This document shows, piece by piece, positions 1 through 7,966 of a stretch of DNA of 64,000 nucleotides (position 1 is the first letter of the stretch; the number at the start of each line of letters is the position of its first letter). The notes below the pieces were generated by a model that was not told the DNA's origin, searched no databases, and saw nothing but the letters and a program-made list of their open reading frames with translations. This DNA comes from JANQJA01 sp040880285. GTDB taxonomy: Bacteria; Pseudomonadota; Gammaproteobacteria; Pseudomonadales; Azotimanducaceae. The position numbers and the translations under genes are program-made. Location: NCBI GenBank assembly GCA_040880285.1, contig JBBDIT010000052.1, positions 1 to 64,000 on the forward strand, read 5' to 3'.

Positions 1-61
1 TCTGCGCTGCGGCGCTGCGCTGACTGTTGTGTGAAGATGCACCCGACCCTCTCTCTCAAAG

Positions 62-135
62 GGTCCTGACACCGTCACATAATCTCCCCAACTGCATTGC
101 ATAAAGCTGAAGGTTCCGGTCCTGACACCGTCACA
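62..135. repeat. Pair of 18-bp direct repeats
   Basis: The 18-base word ggtcctgacaccgtcaca occurs at 62-79 and again at 118-135, 56 bases apart, in the noncoding tail just beyond the adaptor gene's stop codon. The first copy is preceded by a weak inverted repeat (accct...agggt, about 50-68). Intergenic words of this kind could be REP-like elements, but no transposase is in view and the assignment is inference. Confidence 0.5.
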
Positions 136-136
136 G

Positions 137-1453
137 TCAGTGCTCGCGAGTCGGATCGGCGGCAAGCGCCTGGTCGAATTCGCTCGCGTCGACTGGTTCA
201 ACCAACAAACCGGTTATGGCACGGGGTAATTGGGTCGTCACGATACGATCCCCGGCACGCAGTTCATCAGACCGCACCAATATTCGGAAATCCCCGCTTT
301 CATTCATGTAGTCACCTACTTGCTCGATTGAAACACCAACCAGACGTTCCTGCTCAACCTTGTACACTCGTGTGTTTTCATACACGGACTGAATCGGCAC
401 GGCCACGACGTTCTCCTCAAGCGGTAACTTGACAGATAAATTCAACACCCGACCAATATCCAGCACTTCACCTTTCCGCGGTTTGAAAAAGGCATCAAGC
501 CCGCTCTGCCCCGATTTGACGTCTCCAGACATACGTACCAGAGTGAAATGGATCTCGCGATCATCCAGCATTCCTATTGCAGTGATCGGGTTGCCGCTGC
601 CAAGTCGGGCCCGCAGCGCGTCTCCGACCTTTGCAGGGATGGGAGCCCGAACTTCAAGGCTTTCATAGTCAGCGATGCGGATGAGTGGAACACCTGGCAG
701 TATCCTGTCACCCGGGGACACCAGCGCCTCAATAACACGGCCGGCGAATGGTGAACGTATTTCTGTCTGTTCCAATTCAATCTGTACGGTTTCGAGTTCA
801 GCTTTGGCCTCCACCACCATCGCCTCATGCTGCGCTATAAGACTTGGAAAGTTGGCAAGGTGCGACAGGTGCTGTTCCAGTGTGATAGCACGTTCACTGG
901 CCTGGCGCCGCGCCTCATCCAGAATCTCATCGGCAATCATTCTGGAGCGAAATAGCTCTTCGTAGCGCTTGCGCTTTGCTACTGCAATATCCCTTAGCTC
1001 CTCGTGATGAGTCGTCAGGTTCTGTGCAGATCGATAGTCATTGCGTACCGCGGTCAATAGCGCGACCCTACGCTTGTACTCAGACTCCACCCGGCGCAAA
1101 GCGAGTTCAAGTTCCCTGCTCGCCAACCTGACCAGAAGTTCATCCTTCTCAACCCAGCTGCCTTCAGGCGCGAGCACACTTTCGACCGGTGCGCCCACTG
1201 ACGTTTTCAAAGTAGCCACCTGGCGTGATTCTACTTTGCCGTAGGCAACAAACATCGGTGATTTTTTTGACGGCTCGGCAATTTGGATAGAGACTGGCCA
1301 GGCCCGCTCTTCACGTTGCCGTGGTTCGGCTTTGGGGCCGGTGGCAACCAGAACGAGCGCCAGCAGCAAAGCCATGGCCAGAATGACCATGCCAAGCAAA
1401 CGTCGCCTTACGAGCCATGCAGTCAACTGCGAGGCACTGGCTACAAGATTCAT
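137..1453 (-). CDS. RND efflux periplasmic adaptor (membrane fusion protein)
   Basis: This is a 438-residue HlyD/AcrA-type adaptor. It links an inner-membrane RND pump to an outer-membrane channel. A single N-terminal membrane segment lies at about residues 18-40. The split lipoyl/barrel-sandwich halves follow, around SVGAPVESVLAPEGSWVEK and TEIRSPFAGRVIEALVSPGD, separated by a long charged coiled coil at about 105-210. Beta-barrel and membrane-proximal domains complete the protein. The start codon overlaps the end of the upstream RND permease by 4 bases, so the two are translationally coupled. No outer-membrane factor gene is visible, so the pump either uses a TolC encoded elsewhere or its partner lies left of the window. 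The substrate cannot be predicted. Confidence 0.9.
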   Translation of the reverse strand: MNLVASASQLTAWLVRRRLLGMVILAMALLLALVLVATGPKAEPRQREERAWPVSIQIAEPSKKSPMFVAYGKVESRQVATLKTSVGAPVESVLAPEGSWVEKDELLVRLASRELELALRRVESEYKRRVALLTAVRNDYRSAQNLTTHHEELRDIAVAKRKRYEELFRSRMIADEILDEARRQASERAITLEQHLSHLANFPSLIAQHEAMVVEAKAELETVQIELEQTEIRSPFAGRVIEALVSPGDRILPGVPLIRIADYESLEVRAPIPAKVGDALRARLGSGNPITAIGMLDDREIHFTLVRMSGDVKSGQSGLDAFFKPRKGEVLDIGRVLNLSVKLPLEENVVAVPIQSVYENTRVYKVEQERLVGVSIEQVGDYMNESGDFRILVRSDELRAGDRIVTTQLPRAITGLLVEPVDASEFDQALAADPTREH

Positions 1454-4400
1454 ATCCGGGCTCCCGGTTCAATAGATTCACGTGCGATGCCGATCTCTCC
1501 CCACGCCGGTAACTGTCCTGCGAACCGTTCAATCATCACGATCATTGCAGGCACAACCAGTAATACAAGCAGTGTTGCAAAAGCGAGGCCAAAGCAGATA
1601 GTCACAGCAATGGGTACCATATACATAGCCAGACTGAATGATTCAAACATGAGCGGACCCAGTCCGGCGATCGTCGTCAAAGAGGTCAGGATCACTGCAC
1701 GAAATCGCGACAGGGCCGCATCTCGAATGGCATCCAATATCGACAATCCCGCCTCCAGCCCGCGCCGGAAAAAGCTGATCAGTACAATTGAGTCATTTAC
1801 CACAATGCCGGTGAGCGAGAAAAATGCCAGTAGCGACATGGCCCCTATATCCATCCCCATGATCCAGTGTCCGGCAATGGCGCCGGTCAACCCAAGGGGA
1901 ATCGCCGTCATCACGGCGAGTGGCCAGGTATAGGAAGCAAAGGACCAGGCCAGGATGAGATAAATAAAGATCAGCGTTAGCACCGCTCCTTTTGACATGG
2001 TCTCAACAATTTCCTGATTACGCTTCGATGAACCACCAAGATCGGAAGAAAGGCCGTATTTGTCCTTGATGTCTGCTAATGCGTTGTCAGTGACATGGGT
2101 CAGCACCTGCTGCGCGTTGTTGACGTGCGGGTCAACCGATGCGCTGACAATAACTGACATGTAGCCATTATTATGGTTAATCACGTCTATTCCCCGGCGA
2201 TTAGACAATTCAGCAACCAAACCGAGCGGCGTCAGTTCACCGGCTGGCGTACGCACAGGAAATTGCTTGAGTGAGGCAATGTCATCTCGCTCGGCATCAG
2301 GCAGGGTCACCATGACCTCAAGTTCAATATCATCCGCATTAAAGATCTGCACCCGCGCACCGTCATAGGCAGCCCGCAATTGCCGCCCAATCGATTCAGT
2401 ACTGAGCCCGAGAGCTTTCCCTGACGCGGTCAAGGAAAATACTATCTGGTCCCGACCGTATGGCAGGTCATCAAACACATTGGATACACCTTCATAGCCG
2501 GACAGCGCCTCCTGTAATTCTTCCGACGCCTGCTTCAGTGTTGGAATGTCCTGGCCACGCAAGACCAACGAAATATCCGGCTGGCCATTATTGGCACCAC
2601 CGACCACTTCCACTTGCAACTGTTCGACGAATGGTAGGTGAACTACCCTGTCACGCCATGCATTGACAAATTCCAGGGGAGGCACTGTACGCTCATCCTC
2701 CCAGGCATATTCAATCCGCAAGGAACCGTACTCCATACCGTGTTTACGTTCCTGATTGAGGCGGGCACTGTTGAATTTGGTCACATAGCTGTTGACGTTA
2801 GCATCACCAAACTCCGAGTTCGTCTCTTTCAGCGTGGACTCAAGATGTGCCATAAAGCGCTCCTTGTCAGCCTCACTGGCGCCAGCATTAAATTCGACGT
2901 TCGCCTCAAGCATCTCAAGGCTCATCCCTGTTATCAGATTAACGCCGACCCGGCCTGACACAGCGAGACTAAATGCAAGGATGACGCAGGCAAAGGCGGA
3001 GCACAGGGTCACACCCGGATAGCGCAGCGCATTTTCAAGTACGGGCCGATAATAATTTTCACGAATGTGGACAAAGCGGGTATCGAACCAGTCGCGAAAG
3101 CGATTGGGCTTGTCCCGATCAATCCTTTCAAAACTCTGACGCAGATGGCCCGGCAACACCAAAAAGCACTCAATCAACGAGGCAATAATCACACACAGCA
3201 AGACCATTGGTAGTGTCACAATAATTTCACCCATCTCGCCACCGGTAATCAGAAGAGGCACAAACGCCGCCAGAGTGGTCAACGATGAGGTCAGAACCGG
3301 CAGGAACATGCGTTTGGCACCCCCCGCTGCAGCCTCTTGCGGTGACTTGCCTTGCTCGAATTGCGTCGCCGCGTCCTCCCCCACGACGATGGCATCATCA
3401 ACCACGATACCAAGTGCCATGATGAACGTTATGAGCGCCAGAATGTTAATGCTGCCATTAAACACGCTGTAGTAGATCAAGGTGGCAAACAGGAAACTGA
3501 TGGGAATACCGATCATGACCCACCAACCCACACGACCATTCAAAAAAAGGAATAATGTAATGATAACCAGTATCAATCCAGACAAACCATTTTTCAAAAT
3601 GACGTTCAATTGTTGTTGCAGAAGGATCCAGACTTCCTGGTAGACTTTCAGCTCCATGCCCTGGGGAAGTGTCGCACGAGTCCTGTCGAGCCACTCATGT
3701 AAAATGTTTGCAGAGTCAATCGCATCCGAGTCGGTTAACCGATACAGTTCCATTTCGATTGCGGTCTTCCCATCGTGAGTCAAACGAGACTGTCCCACTT
3801 TCGCCCGCCGCTCAACCCTGGCAATATCTCCAAGCCTGAGTAGCGGCCCATCCTGGCGCACCGCCACTTCCAATTGTTGAAAGCCAGCAGGATCCCGGCG
3901 CTGGTCAAGACTACGTAGCTGTCTTGCCCCCTGATCTCGGCCGACAACACCGGCCGGTGTATTGCTACTGCTGTTACGTACTTCGGCGGCAATGTGATCA
4001 AGGCTCGTGTTCAGCTCAAGCAGTCTGGCCGTACTGACCTGAATGGCAATCTCTTCTGCTGGCAGGCCGTCAAACCCGATAAGGTCAATACCCGCTGCCA
4101 ACAATTCCCGCTCCATCTGCCGAACAAGCGGTATCAATTCCGATAATTCGCCGTCACTGGTAACCAACACAACGGCAATGTCTTCATAGTCAGTCGCACG
4201 ACTTACCCTGATGGGTTCCATGTCCGGTGGAAAATTCCTTACCTGTGCAATGCGTTCCTTGACCGTATCGGTTGCCACAGTCATGTCGGCATCAAAGGAA
4301 AATTGAATTCGGATAGAGCCTCCACCCGTATAACTGGTAGAGTTAATCTCTTGCAGGTGGGCAAGATTCGTCAGCTTTTGCTCAATCGGCACGACTACTA

Positions 4401-4596
4401 ACTGCTCGATATCTTCAGCCGATGCACCTCGCCAACTGACATTGACTATAACAAGGGGCCACTCAACACTCGGGTCAAGCTGCGTATTGATGCGGTCCGC
4501 CGCCCAGAGACCAGACAGTACCATCATGATCATCGCAAGGTTCGCAGCCACCTTGTGCCGCGCAAACAGGTCAATCAAATTGTTGGTCGTTTCCAT
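1450..4596 (-). CDS. RND efflux pump permease (AcrB/HAE-type)
   Basis: This 1048-residue protein has the normal length for a proton-driven RND transporter of the inner membrane. The first membrane helix is at about residues 13-32 and is followed by a large periplasmic porter loop. Around residue 400 the helix-4 motif GIVVDDAIVVGED carries the paired aspartates used for proton relay. The second half repeats the fold with GIVVNDSIVLISFFRRG near residue 935. The divergent HAE/MexF-like porter loops do not allow a substrate call. The adaptor gene follows with a 4-base overlap, in the unusual order permease then adaptor. The start is ATG at 4594-4596. A 234-base divergent spacer separates it from the amidase. 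Confidence 0.92.
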   Translation of the reverse strand: METTNNLIDLFARHKVAANLAMIMMVLSGLWAADRINTQLDPSVEWPLVIVNVSWRGASAEDIEQLVVVPIEQKLTNLAHLQEINSTSYTGGGSIRIQFSFDADMTVATDTVKERIAQVRNFPPDMEPIRVSRATDYEDIAVVLVTSDGELSELIPLVRQMERELLAAGIDLIGFDGLPAEEIAIQVSTARLLELNTSLDHIAAEVRNSSSNTPAGVVGRDQGARQLRSLDQRRDPAGFQQLEVAVRQDGPLLRLGDIARVERRAKVGQSRLTHDGKTAIEMELYRLTDSDAIDSANILHEWLDRTRATLPQGMELKVYQEVWILLQQQLNVILKNGLSGLILVIITLFLFLNGRVGWWVMIGIPISFLFATLIYYSVFNGSINILALITFIMALGIVVDDAIVVGEDAATQFEQGKSPQEAAAGGAKRMFLPVLTSSLTTLAAFVPLLITGGEMGEIIVTLPMVLLCVIIASLIECFLVLPGHLRQSFERIDRDKPNRFRDWFDTRFVHIRENYYRPVLENALRYPGVTLCSAFACVILAFSLAVSGRVGVNLITGMSLEMLEANVEFNAGASEADKERFMAHLESTLKETNSEFGDANVNSYVTKFNSARLNQERKHGMEYGSLRIEYAWEDERTVPPLEFVNAWRDRVVHLPFVEQLQVEVVGGANNGQPDISLVLRGQDIPTLKQASEELQEALSGYEGVSNVFDDLPYGRDQIVFSLTASGKALGLSTESIGRQLRAAYDGARVQIFNADDIELEVMVTLPDAERDDIASLKQFPVRTPAGELTPLGLVAELSNRRGIDVINHNNGYMSVIVSASVDPHVNNAQQVLTHVTDNALADIKDKYGLSSDLGGSSKRNQEIVETMSKGAVLTLIFIYLILAWSFASYTWPLAVMTAIPLGLTGAIAGHWIMGMDIGAMSLLAFFSLTGIVVNDSIVLISFFRRGLEAGLSILDAIRDAALSRFRAVILTSLTTIAGLGPLMFESFSLAMYMVPIAVTICFGLAFATLLVLLVVPAMIVMIERFAGQLPAWGEIGIARESIEPGARI

Positions 4597-4830
4597 CCCT
4601 TTGCCTTGTGCGACAGTCTTTATTGTTATTACTGCCGGGCCAGTTTCAAACTTGTCTATCGATTACTCTATATACAGATTTCGTGCCACATCACTAACTA
4701 GTTGATTTAACTTATTTTTATGCGCCATGATCCATGGTCCAGAAGGCTTGCCTCACCACTATTGGGTCAAATTCCCCAATCCACAGCGGCCACCGCGCCA
4801 TACACCCCGCGCCGGTGCTATGCTGACCAG

Positions 4831-6255
4831 ATGAGCACCAATGACCTCTGCTTCAAGTCTGCGACCGAGCAACTCCGACTGATTGCGACTCGTCAGATCT
4901 CCTGCAACGAGCTACTGGAAGCCCACTTACGACACATCGAAGCGATCAATCCACTGGTCAATGCTATTGTGACCCTAGTACCTGAACGTGCCCTGAAAGT
5001 TGCAAGCGATCTTGACCAACGACTGGGCAGGGGTGAAGCCGTCGGCCCCTTGGCCGGACTACCTGTCGCTCACAAGGATTTATTTCCCACTAAAGGCATC
5101 AGGACCACCCACGGATCGAGGCGCTATGCCCAGCATGTGCCGGATGAAAACGCACTGGTGGTGGAACGCCTACAACAAGCCGGCGCCGTCACAATTGGTA
5201 AAACCAATACCCCTGAATGGGGTGCAGGTTCACAGACGTTCAATGATGTGTTCGGCGCCACCTTGAATCCCTGGGACACAAGCAAAACCTGCGGTGGTTC
5301 ATCCGGCGGCGCGGCAACGGCGCTGGCAGCCCGCATGCTGCCAATTGCGGACGGATCCGATATGGGAGGATCACTACGAAACCCTGCGAGCTTTTGTAAT
5401 GTTGTCGGTTTTCGTACTTCACCTGGTCGGGTCCCCGCTTATCCGGCGGCCATGGGTTGGTTTCCATTAGGCGTCACCGGTCCCATGGCGCGGAATGTGA
5501 GCGACTGTGCGCTTTTATTGAGTGCGATGGCCGGGCCGGATTCAAGATCCCCCATCGCAATCGACACGGCCGGTTCTCTGTTCCGCGAACCACTTCAACG
5601 TGACTTTAATAACGTAAGGATTGCATTCAGTCCGGATTTTGATGGCCAGATACCGGTCGCTACTTCTGTAGGTACCGTGATCGAAACAGCTTCCATTGTC
5701 TTCGATGACCTGGGCCTTATTGTAGAACGTGGCTGTCCCGACTTCGACGGTGCAGATCAGGCATTTAAAACACTTCGAGCCTGGTCATTTGCGGCGACGC
5801 ATGGGGACAACGTCAAGGCGCATCCGGACCTTTACAAGGACACGATCATCTGGAATGTCGAGCAGGGCCTGAAGTTAACTGGAGCAGACATTTCCGCCGC
5901 AGAAGAAATTCGCACTGCGCTCTACCACCGGGTTCGAAAGTACATGCAAACCTGTGAATTCCTGGTATTACCAGTTGTGCAGGTGCCCCCCTTCGACATT
6001 GATATTGAATGGATCCGCGAAATTGAAGGCACTCAAATGGAAACCTACATCGATTGGATGAAATCCTGTTACTTCATCTCAACACTGGGGTTGCCAGCAA
6101 TTTCCGTGCCTTGCGGTTTTACCGATGACGGTCTGCCAGTAGGTCTGCAAATCGTCGGCAGACATCATGCAGATTTTTCGGTGCTACAGCTCGCCCACGC
6201 ATTTGAGCAGGCCACAATGCACTTGGATCGACTACCAGCCATTCTCGCAACATGA
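4831..6255 (+). CDS. Amidase-signature family hydrolase
   Basis: This is a 474-residue amidase-signature enzyme, hydrolysing a C-N amide bond by a Ser-cisSer-Lys triad. The lysine lies in VAHKDLFPTKG, the linker serine in the glycine/serine-rich GGSSGGAA, and the nucleophile region in ADGSDMGGSLRNPASF. The reading frame is open to 4720, but ATG 4831 fits the family start (MSTNDLCF) and the 37 upstream codons look non-coding. The final ATGA overlaps the start of the downstream CinA-domain gene. The C-terminal GLPVGLQIVGRHHAD is typical of GatA/AtzF-like amidases. There is no gatB or gatC nearby, so this is a stand-alone amidase rather than the tRNA amidotransferase subunit. The substrate is unknown. 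Confidence 0.88.
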   Translation: MSTNDLCFKSATEQLRLIATRQISCNELLEAHLRHIEAINPLVNAIVTLVPERALKVASDLDQRLGRGEAVGPLAGLPVAHKDLFPTKGIRTTHGSRRYAQHVPDENALVVERLQQAGAVTIGKTNTPEWGAGSQTFNDVFGATLNPWDTSKTCGGSSGGAATALAARMLPIADGSDMGGSLRNPASFCNVVGFRTSPGRVPAYPAAMGWFPLGVTGPMARNVSDCALLLSAMAGPDSRSPIAIDTAGSLFREPLQRDFNNVRIAFSPDFDGQIPVATSVGTVIETASIVFDDLGLIVERGCPDFDGADQAFKTLRAWSFAATHGDNVKAHPDLYKDTIIWNVEQGLKLTGADISAAEEIRTALYHRVRKYMQTCEFLVLPVVQVPPFDIDIEWIREIEGTQMETYIDWMKSCYFISTLGLPAISVPCGFTDDGLPVGLQIVGRHHADFSVLQLAHAFEQATMHLDRLPAILAT

Positions 6256-6743
6256 ATGACCTGTCAGAAATTATCTCCACTGTGAGTGATATTCTACATA
6301 CTCGCCACATGACTCTGATCTCAGCCGAATCCTGCACAGGTGGGCTTATTGCAAGTTATCTAACCAGTGTACCTGGCAGTTCCGAGTGGTTTGAAGGCGC
6401 GTTTGTTACTTATCGTATATCGGCCAAAGTCAGTATGCTCGGCGTGAAACCATCAACACTGGATAGGTATACGGCCGTCAGCGAACCGGTTGCCAAAGAG
6501 ATGGCAGAAGGCGCGCTCGCTCACTCGCAAGCCGATATCAGTGTTTCAGTTACCGGTGTCGCCGGGCCCGGTGGCGGCAATGTTGTTACACCGGTAGGTA
6601 CAGTCTGGTTCGGTTGGGCTGTTCGGACACCTGAGATCCATTGCATCCAGACCAGCCAACACGACTTGAAGGGCAATCGTGATGCAATCCGCAACCTCGC
6701 GGTACGCATCGCCCTTGAGGGAGTCAGAACTGTGCTGGGATAA
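6252..6743 (+). CDS. pncC: CinA C-terminal domain protein, nicotinamide-nucleotide amidohydrolase (PncC)
   Basis: The 163 residues match a stand-alone CinA C-terminal domain. Diagnostic segments are SAESCTGGLIASYLT, the substrate-loop YTAVSEPVAKEMAEGAL and VTGVAGPGGG, followed by PVGTVWFGW. This family (PncC) deamidates nicotinamide mononucleotide to nicotinate mononucleotide in NAD salvage. The ATG overlaps the stop of the upstream amidase (ATGA), so the pair is one transcription unit. The usual N-terminal MoCF-like domain of full CinA is absent, as in E. coli PncC. The gene converges with the dienelactone hydrolase gene, whose stop lies 9 bases away. Confidence 0.88.
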   Translation: MNDLSEIISTVSDILHTRHMTLISAESCTGGLIASYLTSVPGSSEWFEGAFVTYRISAKVSMLGVKPSTLDRYTAVSEPVAKEMAEGALAHSQADISVSVTGVAGPGGGNVVTPVGTVWFGWAVRTPEIHCIQTSQHDLKGNRDAIRNLAVRIALEGVRTVLG

Positions 6744-6752
6744 ACCGCTAGC

Positions 6753-7646
6753 TTACCAGGGCAAGGTTGTACCGGCTGCATTCGGGGAAACCGGCGTCTG
6801 CTCTGCATCCGGAAATATTTCCCGAAACAGGCTTAGCATACTCATCGTGGACCGACGATCGGCAGGTTCATACAGGCGTCCCGGTGGCCCCAGAGTTGGT
6901 GGCAAGGCAAAACCATGGGGCGTCATGGAGTGATGATGGAATGTCCAGTCGACCATGGCTGCATCCATTTCTGCAAAAAACCGTTGTTTGCTGTCATCCG
7001 GAACCAGTTGATCCAGGGCACCATTTTCAATCAGCACTACCGCATCGGTATTATAGTTATTGTCGCAGGTTTTCAGGGTCGGACGCTTTGCCCCATAAGC
7101 TGCGGGATTAGGATCTTCCCCGGTTTGCAGCAAGCCATGGAAAGAGACGACGCCACCAACGTTGAGTCCGCCACGAATACACTCAAGTACGGCCATGCCA
7201 CCAAAGCAGTAACCGATCGCTGCCGGTGCCACTGACGAGTCAACACAGGGATGGGCAAGCCCTTCTTGCAGCCAGGCGTCCAGCAGCGCCCGGAATTTTT
7301 CGTGATCATGATCGATCGCGACCATGCCTTCGAAACACTTTTTCTGGAATGCTGGCACCATCGATGGATCGGTGGGGAAATTGCGTTCGTCGGCGGGCAC
7401 CGTATTCCCATAGAGGTCAATCGCCAGCCCCACATATCCGGTCCGGGCAAGAAATTCAGCGACATGGACATCAAAAAACTTGAGGCCCTGATAGTTGTGG
7501 ACAACGATCACCATCGGCTTTGGTCCGGCGCTGGCCGGGGGCGCGACCAGATGCCCCATATACTCGTTGTCACGAAAACCCAGTGGGATGTCCGATCGTT
7601 CAAGATCGGGTGCCGGAGGCCAGAAATCAGGTGAGCTAAAAGTCAT
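6753..7646 (-). CDS. Dienelactone hydrolase family protein
   Basis: This is a 297-residue alpha/beta hydrolase of the dienelactone hydrolase family. The nucleophile motif GYCFGGM carries cysteine in place of serine, as in carboxymethylenebutenolidase. The acid residue is probably in IENGALDQLVPDD and the histidine in MTPHGFALP. The frame is open to 7718, but the ATG at 7644-7646 (MTFSSPDFWPPAPDLERSD) gives a family-like N terminus, and the 24 codons above it are basic and unlike the family. No catechol-degradation genes are nearby, so the physiological ester or lactone is unknown. It converges with pncC and is divergent from the thiamine operon. Confidence 0.85.
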   Translation of the reverse strand: MTFSSPDFWPPAPDLERSDIPLGFRDNEYMGHLVAPPASAGPKPMVIVVHNYQGLKFFDVHVAEFLARTGYVGLAIDLYGNTVPADERNFPTDPSMVPAFQKKCFEGMVAIDHDHEKFRALLDAWLQEGLAHPCVDSSVAPAAIGYCFGGMAVLECIRGGLNVGGVVSFHGLLQTGEDPNPAAYGAKRPTLKTCDNNYNTDAVVLIENGALDQLVPDDSKQRFFAEMDAAMVDWTFHHHSMTPHGFALPPTLGPPGRLYEPADRRSTMSMLSLFREIFPDAEQTPVSPNAAGTTLPW

Positions 7647-7767
7647 GATCCGGGTCAGTGTATACCGCCATTTGCGCCCAAATCTATAGCGGGGCCCTGG
7701 ATCGTTGCGATTCGGCACCGGGTATTACCGTAATTGTCGGGGTAACCGACAATTATCCTGCCGGGCA

Positions 7768-7805
7768 TCGCCATCTCATCCACGTGATAGGTTATAATTC
7801 GATTG
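7768..7805 (+). promoter_or_regulatory. Putative promoter of the thiamine operon
   Basis: A perfect -10 hexamer TATAAT stands at 7793-7798, 8 bases before the first paired bases of the TPP riboswitch, exactly where transcription would have to start for the aptamer to be intact. The -35 region is not a good match to TTGACA. The call rests on the -10 element and on its position. Confidence 0.5.
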
Positions 7806-7893
7806 TTCCTTAGGGGTGGCGTATCGCCTGAGATACCAGAAGTGGTGAACCCTAGAACCTGATCCGGTTAATGCCGGCGTAGGAAAAGGAAGG
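7806..7893 (+). promoter_or_regulatory. TPP riboswitch (THI element)
   Basis: The conserved THI-box blocks are present in order: GGGGTGGC at 7813-7820, GCCTGAGAT at 7826-7834, GAACCTGATCCGGTTAATGC at 7855-7874 and GGCGTAGGAA at 7876-7885. A closing P1 stem can form between ttcct (7806-7810) and aggaa (7881-7885). Such aptamers bind thiamine pyrophosphate and switch off the downstream genes. The purine-rich aggaaaaggaagg immediately after the aptamer and the Shine-Dalgarno at 7955 are the likely expression-platform elements. It sits 74 bases upstream of the TonB receptor, which strongly supports thiamine as that receptor's cargo. Confidence 0.95.
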
Positions 7894-7966
7894 CCATACC
7901 TCCCAATTTACCGCGTCTGAAAGCCGGGTCTCTTTTTACAACTTATATTTGTTGACGGAGAGACTC

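Noticed and set aside
574..1244. Overlapping open frames inside the RND adaptor gene
   Set aside because: They are antisense or out-of-frame shadows of a well-supported gene, with no domain and no ribosome-binding site.
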